In this document: in pieces, positions 57,901 to 64,000 of the stretch
Layout: each line of letters opens with the position of its first letter
Numbering within the stretch: position 1 is the first letter of the stretch
DNA from: Phymorhynchus buccinoides
Lineage: Eukaryota > Mollusca > Gastropoda > Neogastropoda > Raphitomidae
Reading direction: 5' to 3'
DNA length: 64,000 nucleotides
NCBI GenBank assembly: GCA_017654935.2
Contig: CM065690.1
Span: 36,508,351-36,572,350, forward strand
The notes under the pieces: generated by a model
Databases searched by the model: none
The model's input: the letters and a program-made list of their open reading frames with translations, nothing else
Told to the model about the DNA's origin: nothing
Made by a program: the position numbers and the translations under genes

Positions 57901-59848
57901 TAGCCCTATTCCTAACCATGTTCCTTATTTTAAAGAAACCTTGATGCATTATATACGAAATAAGAAAATGCATTTGTTGACAAAAAGTTCAACCAGCAAG
58001 AGTTACTATCCCAGAACATGGTCCGGCTGTTGCAACAACCTGTAACCATAACCACAGTGAACTAATAAACTTTTGATCAACCGCCACATGTTTTAAAAAA
58101 AAATTTCAGCTGTTCTGCAGCTGGGTGAAAAAGTACTAACCCATATCTTCTTGATCTTGATAGAGTATGTTGGTGGGATCCAATTATGGCTGTAATATAG
58201 TGTAAACACCAACAGGGGAAAGCTGGGGAGAGCACCCATATTTTTTGGCGTGTGTGTTATGCCCTGAAGTATAGTGACAGAATCGTCAATGGTGACTTGT
58301 TGCTCTGTGGAAGGAGGGGGGTGGGTGGAGGCTGGATATGGGGGTAAAATGGGATTGGAGGGAATGGGTGTCAGGGAAGGGGAGTGTCTTCAGATTCAGT
58401 GCTCAAAACCTTTGAGTTTGACTGAGAACAGTTTTACAGGTGAGTTACACAAGAATGGCTTGCGATTTTAGAAATGTTAATTGAAAAAGTCAATGAATCA
58501 TGTATTCATCTTGACCTCTAATTAATTTGTTCTGTTTTCTTCAGGTGGGTCGACGTGTGTTCTCCGCCAGCGATGAGGAGTTGGATCTACGATCCAAGGT
58601 GCAGGACATGAAAGACGAACAGAGCCACATCAGTATGATGGACGAGTTCGCTCGATACATGAAACTGCAGCGCCAGATTGACAAACACCTGGCCCAGATC
58701 AAAGAATCTGGTATGCATTTATGCCCTTGTAAACTTTCTCGTTTATTCTTCAAAAGAAATGGTAATGATGCCTTGTCGGATTATTTGCTTTGTTTTAGAC
58801 CCTTTAGTGAAATCTCCATCACTGTCACAGTGTCAGTCAAAATTTACATGTTTAATACATTATTTCCTGCTTTAAAAAAAAAGAGCGATGTAAAGAGTGT
58901 CATACCGTAATTTGAGGATATATCTATGGTAAATATGAATAGTTGAATGCAGACTCGTTGCAATAGCTGTTTTACAACCTTTGGCATGCTGTTCAGTGTT
59001 TTTAGATCAATGACTTAATTTGCAGCTTTTATAAAATAAAGAAAACCAACAAAAACATTTCAAATAGTACATAAACAACAGCAAAAAGAATTTTCAAAAT
59101 TACAAGTTATTTATTATTGATGCACTGACATAATTTGAGTCAGATAACGTGGATTTTCAAGTAAACAGAAAAGTAAAAGTTGACCTTGTATAGCTTTGTA
59201 GGCCATGCTGCATAGAAAATTAGAATGATTTACTATCATTTAGCACATATTTTACCTTAAATGAATTATTTTGTTAGAATATTTTCTTGTGCGTCTCATT
59301 GTTTTAAGATTTATCATGGTTGGTAGAAATTAATAATCACAACCTAATTTTGATTTAATAATGTTCATTTTGTGCACAGGTTCAGCCAGACAGAAAAAGA
59401 TGGCAATGTTGGGTATGGGTATCAAAATTGCGTTGGCAGTTATACAGGTTGGTGGATGGAATACACATACTGACACTTTTCATTAGTTGTTAGAATTTGT
59501 GTGTGTGCTTAATTTATTTTTATAACGGCTTCCTTTAGAATTCACATTTAATTTTTAAGTAATGATTCATTCATTATATTAGGTATTAGATACTTTATAC
59601 TACCTCTGTGACTATAATTAGTATAGTCTCTGTGAAATTCGGGTTGCTTCCACCCGGAGAGCGCGTCGCAGCTAGAGGCGCGCCACCCACTTTTTTCCCC
59701 TTTTTTTTGGGCCCTTTTTGGGGGGTATGCGATTATTGTGAGACTGATGAGGAAGGAAAGGGGGGGGAGAAAATTAAATTTTGACCCCTTTTCAAATGAC
59801 AACTTTTTCGTTGCCACTGGGATTAACGTGTGCTAAGTGCATGGGCAC

Positions 59849-59882
<34 letters not shown>

Positions 59883-62473
59883 TCCACCAAAACAAAATTC
59901 AGACCGTAAGGCCTAGTGCAAAGTGAGAGTCCGTAGGAAAGTTCAAAAATCCCCTGTACCCAGGTTCGAACTCGGGTTTACTTGACACAAGGCGAACGCG
60001 TTACCTCTGTGCCACTCTACACCTTTTGTCTAATTAATTAAGAATAATTATTACAGATTTTGTTATGGCACCTATATCGCATTAGGCTTATATTTATTGT
60101 ATTTTGTCATTGGTGTGTGTGTGTGTTTTGTTTTATTTTATTATCATTTAAAAGTAAAGTAGCCATTGACTTTGGAAAAATAAACCGTATTGGCACATTT
60201 GTACAAAATATTTGCAAATTAAAGCAATTAAAGCTGCTGTGATTATTTTTGTTGGGAAAAAAATCTTGTCAGGTTGTATGTGTGCGTGTTGTGTGTGCTG
60301 TGTGCTGATGAATGTCAGGGTTTTTTTCATCCCATTTTTTTTTTTTTTTATAAAAAAAAAAGTCAAATGATTATATTTATTCTTTTCAGGATTCTGTTTG
60401 TGATAATAATAATAATAATAATAATAATTATTATTATTATTATTATAATAGTACATTTATATAGTGCTTTACCTCAAATGAGCCCAAAAGGTGATAACCA
60501 ACCATGACCTTTTGTGCTTCATCATTGCAGGGTTTAATCGTGCTGAGTTTGGTGGTGAGTCACCGAGGGGAGCCCCTGATGATGTTGCCAGAAGGCTGGT
60601 TCTTTCCCGTACAGAAACTGGTGGCTTTGCCTTCAGGTGTCTCAGGTAAGCAGAGCTGTTAAAAGTTAAAGACCCACCACGTCACATGTCAAAATCACGG
60701 GTTTTCACGGGTTTTCCCTCTTATAGCTAGTAAAAAATCTTAAAGATCCACCAGATCACGTGTCAAAATCACGGGTTTCACATGTTTTCCCTCTTTAGCT
60801 GGTAAGAAATCTTGTTTTAACCAGGTTTGGATCCCATCAAAATGCCCCCCAATTCAAAGCGAAACATCATTGCAGCCTCAATTGGGGGCATGTGTATGTG
60901 GGTCACAGCTACCCAGAAAAAAACCCAAGGGACTTAATCGTGATGTGTCAGTGTCTTTAAGAAATCTTCCTAGCATAAGAGAGAATGTTACACGTAACGT
61001 GGGGGGTCTTTAAACCTCTTTCCACACCTGGCTCCTTCTATGCTCACAAAACCTATTCCCATCACCAACTTGTTCCAGGAAGGAAGGTGGCAGAGTAGTT
61101 AAGACGTTCGCCTGCCAAATTCAATGCGTGACTGCAGCTTGAGTGACTTGGGTTCGAATCCCGGCCTCGCCCTTTCTTTCTAGTTCGACAAAAAAATCAA
61201 ACTGAATGTCGAGTCCTTCGGATGGGGACATAAAGCTAGTCAGACCCGTGCGCTTTACGCATACATGTAAAAATCCCACGGCAGTGAAAAGTCAATAAGA
61301 GCAGGGAGAAATCCTGCTGCTTGGTATGACCAAATTGATAGCTAGGTTTTCCAAGTCTGCCTTCCTCCCTCCTCACCGTGCCCCCATTCCTCCACCCCAC
61401 CCCACCAAAAAAAAAAAAAATGGGTAGGCATTGCACTTGCGGCGACACACTCTCCGGGGGAGAGCAGCCCGAGTTTCACTGAGACAAGTCTTTGTGACTA
61501 GAATATATCAAATACCAAATACACCACCAAATCTAAAAAGAAAACCCTAATCTTTTTCTCATTGATAAGAATCCACCTATCAGCATTTGAAATTGAGCAG
61601 CGTTTGTCAAAAGGGTCCAAGGGATGCACTAGAAAAATTATTTTTAGCATTTGCAATGCCACTGGGACCCTCTATCCCGCCTCTAGGACCCTCTATACTG
61701 TAAGTGAAGGAGTCCCTGGGACCCCTTGTTTTGCTGGACGATTGGGAGCCCTGCCTATTAAAATTGAAAATGTCCTATTGTGTTCTCCCCTATCAGGACA
61801 AATGTCTGACTAAATTTTTAACACTGGCACGCTTCGTCTTATTGATGCCTGCGAGAGCCAGGACACTGTCTTATTGATTTCTCTTGTCTCAGGACAGTTT
61901 GTCCCGTCACTTTTCGATCTTCAGTACATCACTGCATACTGATATTAACCCTTTCGCCGCCAATATCGCATTTATGCACCACAATGGTTTAACACCTACG
62001 TCACTAAAAGGCATCAAATCAGGGCCTGTTACCTGAAGACCCTTTTTGAATTTTGGGAGGTAAGGATAGGCCTAATGTTATGCATATCACAAAGGAATTC
62101 CCAGTTTGCAGATAATTTTATTTCTCCATCCAGTTAAATTTAATGGAATATTTTGGCTGAAAAATGGTGGGCGGTGAAAGGGTTAATGTTCTCAAAAACA
62201 GGATGAAACAAACTCATGGAAAATGAAATTCGTTGATTGTCCGTTATACTTATTTCATTCTCAAGGATTTTGAACACAAAATAATAACATCAAAAGACTA
62301 TCTTATTCTAATTTAATTCTTGAAGATTTAATTTTTGCAAACAACATAATAAAATAGAAAGGCTGGCATCAATCTGGTGCATGTTTGAATGTGTTCCAGG
62401 TGGGGTGGGCGTGGCCTGTTGGATTCTGGTGTGCAGGTCGGTGGTCAGTCGAGCCAAGCGACTCTTGGTTTAG
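54861..62473 (+). CDS. GET1: GET1/WRB, ER receptor subunit for tail-anchored proteins, complete, five exons
   Basis: Joined exons are 54861-54941, 58545-58710, 59380-59447, 60531-60645 and 62400-62473, giving 167 residues; the vertebrate protein has about 174. GET1 with CAMLG/GET2 forms the ER receptor that takes tail-anchored clients from the GET3 ATPase. Seen: a hydrophobic N-terminal segment (2-19), a cytosolic coiled coil (about 30-82) with MMDEFARYMKLQRQI at 58-72, a second membrane segment (about 91-115), the loop PEGWFFPVQKLVALPSGVSG and a third (about 144-159), ending AKRLLV. The coiled coil is the GET3-binding part in known homologues. All splice sites are GT-AG and phases fit. Transposons fill the introns, including nested TTAA elements in the last one. 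Confidence 0.95.
55051..55290. mobile_element. Foldback element with GGTTAGGG-type centre
   Basis: GTTAAAATTCCTAGCTCG, GACTATTTGCG and CGACAAATTTCAC on the left are matched in inverse by GTGAAATTTGTGG, CGCAAATAGTC and GAGCTAGGAATTTTAAC on the right. The centre reads CTAGGGTTAGGCGTTAGGGT. Confidence 0.85.
56092..56316. repeat. Inverted repeat, arms about 100 bp
   Basis: GACGATAAATTGACCGCCAG and GCTATTCTTAGAGCGAG are matched in inverse by CTGGCGGTCAATTTATCGTC and CTAAGAATAGTACGTGATGA. Confidence 0.85.
56346..56985 (+). pseudogene. LINE 3' fragment with (GAA)n tail in GET1 intron 1
   Basis: Reads KIGAVQRRAAHFMLNRYHNT, LYKILNGCVKVDNTRLKS and SYFFPRTIKDWNSLPEEVAS across a one-base frame change near 56500. 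The 3'UTR (CCCGACTGGCTGGGCCATCT) ends in AAGAAG repeats at 56955-56985. It is related to but distinct from 53290-54235. Confidence 0.87.
57532..57995. mobile_element. Foldback element with GGGTTAGGG in both arms
   Basis: AACAAATTCATTTTCTTATT, GGGTTAGGGATAGGGTTG, GTCAATGTTACTGTTAGTAT and TTTTTTGCATCCTGTGATTG recur in inverse on the right as AATAAGAAAATGCATTTGTT, AGCCCTATTCCTAACCATG, AACATTGACTCTAGC and CACACAGGATGCAAAA. Arms are about 170-200 bp around a central loop. Confidence 0.87.
58545..58710 (+). CDS. GET1: GET1 exon 2, coiled coil
   Basis: Starts after TTTTCTTCAG and encodes VGRRVFSASDEELDLRSKVQ to LAQIKES. It contains the highly conserved MMDEFARY. Ends TCTG|GTATGC in phase 1. Confidence 0.95.
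59380..59447 (+). CDS. GET1: GET1 exon 3
   Basis: Starts after TGTGCACAG and encodes SARQKKMAMLGMGIKIALAV then IQ, the beginning of the second membrane segment. Ends ACAG|GTTGGT. It is too short to stand out as an open frame. Confidence 0.93.
59600..60022 (-). mobile_element. tRNA-derived SINE, full length, in GET1 intron 3
   Basis: On the minus strand a tRNA-like head (A box near GAGTGGCACAGAGGTAACGC, B box GAGTTCGAACCTGG) is followed by the body with GGATGAGACGATAAAC, CAGTGGCAACGAAAAAGTTG, GGCGCGCC and the tail CCCGAATTTCACAGAGAC. The head differs from that of the 31166/61094 copies, but the 3' domain is shared. Confidence 0.87.
60397..60480 (-). mobile_element. LINE 3' terminus with (AAT)n tail
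   Basis: ATAATAATAAT/ATTATTATT then ATAGTACATTTATATAGTGC and TTTACCTC. On the minus strand it reads GCACTATATAAATGTAC before an A/T tail, the usual CR1/L2-like end. It lies 50 bp before GET1 exon 4. Confidence 0.65.
60531..60645 (+). CDS. GET1: GET1 exon 4
   Basis: Starts after TCATTGCAG and encodes GLIVLSLVVSHRGEPLMMLP then EGWFFPVQKLVALPSGVS. Ends TCAG|GTAAGC in phase 1. Confidence 0.95.
60670..61009. mobile_element. T1 TTAA MITE interrupted by a T2 TTAA MITE
   Basis: The outer ends AGACCCACCACGTCACATG and ACGTAACGTGGGGGGTCT are flanked by TTAA (60666-60669, 61010-61013). The two halves align with the intact 122-bp copy at 6119-6240. Confidence 0.92.
60744..60956 (-). mobile_element. T2 TTAA MITE nested in T1
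   Basis: Inverse of the 18885 family: AGATCCACCAGATCACGTG ... TGATGTGTCAGTGTCT. TTAA flanks at 60740-60743 and 60957-60960 correspond to a single TTAA in the intact T1 copy at 6119-6240. Confidence 0.92.
61094..61505 (+). mobile_element. tRNA-derived SINE, full length, in GET1 intron 4
   Basis: A-box-like TGGCAGAGTAGTTAAGACG and B box GGTTCGAATCCC, then TTCGGATGGGGACATAAAGC, GTGCGCTTTACGCATACATG, GCTAGGTTTTCCAAGTCTGC and the tail GAGACAAGTCTTTGTGACTA ending in GAATATATC. Same family as 31166. Confidence 0.9.
61612..61753 (-). mobile_element. Truncated CAGGG MITE
   Basis: AAGGGATGCACTAGAAAAAT, AATGCCACTGGGACCCTCTA and GATTGGGAGCCCTG match 26344 in the same orientation. The left end is missing. 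Confidence 0.87.
61949..62182 (-). mobile_element. piggyBac-like MITE in GET1 intron 4
   Basis: CCCTTTCGCCGCCA and its inverse TGGGCGGTGAAAGGG, with TTAA at 61945-61948 and 62183-62186. Same family as 26898, opposite orientation. Confidence 0.92.
62400..62473 (+). CDS. GET1: GET1 exon 5, last membrane segment and stop
   Basis: Starts after TGTTCCAG and encodes GVGVACWILVCRSVVSRAKR then LLV and TAG at 62471-62473. Confidence 0.95.
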
Positions 62474-63960
62474 GGGCCTTGTTTCACAGGAAATACTGTG
62501 TTCATCGATCGACAGAGGGGGCATTAGTGGGACCATTTTGTTTACTCTGCGTATGCAGCTTTACATCTTTAAGTTTAAGTTCAAAACAACTACAAAACTT
62601 TGTTTCAACTTGCTGGATTTCTTTCTTTCTTTTTTTGGGCGTGAATTGGTATGTGCCTTGATTTAATTTCATTACTACTTTTATTTTTATTTTTCCTTTT
62701 TTACTTTAGTTTGGTTTCTATCCCATGTGATGGAACGTTCAAGGTAAAACATTGGTCTTACCAAAAAGCCTGAATATACAAAGAGCTTGCACTCCGCACT
62801 CCTGACTGAAGCCGGGTTTTTTTTACTCCCACCTTTTCACTTACACTACAGGTGGGGATCATTGTGAACTGACTCACTGCCTACAACACTAACACTGCCC
62901 ACCTTCCAGGTGGGAAGTGAGAAAGTTGGCTTCATTCTTTGCATAGTTTGTAACATTTAGGCTTTTTGGTCTTACTCATTCAAATTTACGGCAATACATT
63001 GTCTGTTTTGAAGTTGCGTTTAATTAATGAAAGTTTCTGTTAGTGTTGATGAACTTGAAAACTAAGTTCATCTTTGTGATTATTATCTTTTTAACGGGTT
63101 TATCTTTTCTTTTTTTTTATTGATGCCAATCTTTTTTAGGCATAAATGTTGAGGTAAGAGTACCTTTTGGTTAATCAGTCATGTGCTGCAAATCTTGCAA
63201 TGTAGCAATAGTTTAGAAACATGTTAGGATACATTAGTTTGAACCCCTGTGTATGTTTCAACACCCTCCCCCTCCTCCCCCCATGTATTTCATGCAAACT
63301 GATATTTGTCATTAAGATTTTTTAAATGAAAAATGTATCCATTTCTTTGCCTTTTTAACACAACATGCCTGTGTTTGGGACCATCTGACCTTTGTCCACA
63401 CTGATACCCCCCCCCCCCTTTTTTTAAAATAAAAATTAATAATATTTTAATTCCCTAATTGGTACTTTCATAATCTCATCTCAAGCTCAAGATTGTAAAC
63501 TGGAAATTGGCTCAATCAATGCAACATGAAATATTTTAAATGCTAAGCTTTCTGAGAATTACAGTAAAATTGTTTGGTTTGGTTTGTGTTTTCTTTGTTT
63601 GTATGCTTTGTCACCTACAGTGAAATCTAATGTAGGAATACAAAAGATTGTGAAGGTGACAGTGAACAAGATCAATAACAACAAGATTCCCATCTATATA
63701 ATAGAAGGGTATCCTGATGAACAAGACAAATCAAGCACAGGTTTTACCATAACAAAAAAAGCGCAAGCTGCTTCCTTTAACAATAGATTTGCTTGTATAA
63801 AATAATAAATTCTGTGTACATGGCAAGGTGAATCCCTTATTGAATTACAGTTGCTAGTTTTTTAAATGATGCATCATAGCTTTGTTTTCCCGAGTGGATA
63901 TGTTGCAGTCTAATAGCCAGTATGTGGGATTTGTGGAAGATGCATATATGTAGGGAGATG
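62474..63960 (+). other. GET1 downstream region; possible extra exon at 63620-63805
   Basis: The sequence is AT-rich. AATAAA occurs at 63428-63433 and 63804-63809. At 63610-63619 TCACCTACAG is a good acceptor; the following sequence is open for 62 codons in phase 1 (VKSNVGIQKIVKVTVNKINN ... FNNRFACIK) to TAA just before AATAAA. It could be an alternative last exon, the last exon of another gene, or chance. I recognise no family. Confidence 0.3.
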
Positions 63961-63972
63961 GAAAAACCCCAA

Positions 63973-64000
63973 TATGGATGTTGTTGTCATACCCTGGCTA
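63973..64000 (+). repeat. Start of a dispersed repeat, cut by the window end
   Basis: GTTGTTGTCATACCCTGGCTA matches the beginning of the 25986/46157 repeats. Confidence 0.6.

Overview
This is eukaryotic, intron-rich DNA that looks like a marine invertebrate and most probably a gastropod mollusc. The taxon is inferred from GT/CT/TTC microsatellites, TTAGGG-type motifs, CR1/L2-like LINEs, tRNA-headed SINEs and many small DNA transposons. No sequence in the window fixes the species. There are three supportable protein-coding genes, all on the + strand, embedded in dense repeats.

Region 1 (502-21712, 3'UTR to about 25.8 kb) holds the C-terminal ten exons of a class 3 cyclic nucleotide phosphodiesterase (PDE3). 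The whole HD catalytic domain is present, including both metal-binding motifs, the PDE3-type insertion and the invariant purine-site Gln. The N-terminal membrane part lies upstream of the window. Its introns hold the window's most unusual structures: a 52-bp minisatellite that repeats the exon end plus 5' splice site about 22 times, a LINE of more than 4 kb, a decayed duplicate of the next exon, a 333-bp polypurine intron, a GC-AG intron, and a hairpin lying right at a splice acceptor.

Region 2 (about 25.8-48 kb) has no convincing gene. It is a mosaic of non-autonomous DNA transposons (TTAA, TA and 5-bp target types), SINEs, LINE 3' ends and microsatellites, with AT-rich unassigned stretches at about 27.2-28.9, 35.6-39.5 and 41.4-43.2 kb.

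Region 3 (48062-49201) is a single-exon gene for a 379-residue protein with an ankyrin-like segment and a C-terminal SOCS box, probably an ASB-like substrate adaptor of a Cullin-5 ubiquitin ligase.

Region 4 (54861-62473) is a complete five-exon GET1 (WRB) gene of 167 residues. GET1 is the ER receptor subunit for tail-anchored protein insertion. Its 27-codon first exon lies 3.6 kb upstream of the rest. A possible further exon or 3'UTR lies at about 63.6-63.8 kb.

Several transposon copies carry other copies inserted inside them. Because uninterrupted relatives are also in this window, the pre-insertion sites can be read directly, which fixes target-site duplications of 5 bp, TTAA and TA. A SINE inserted into a terminal inverted repeat shows a 13-bp duplication. 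The three genes have no evident pathway connection; their proximity looks incidental.
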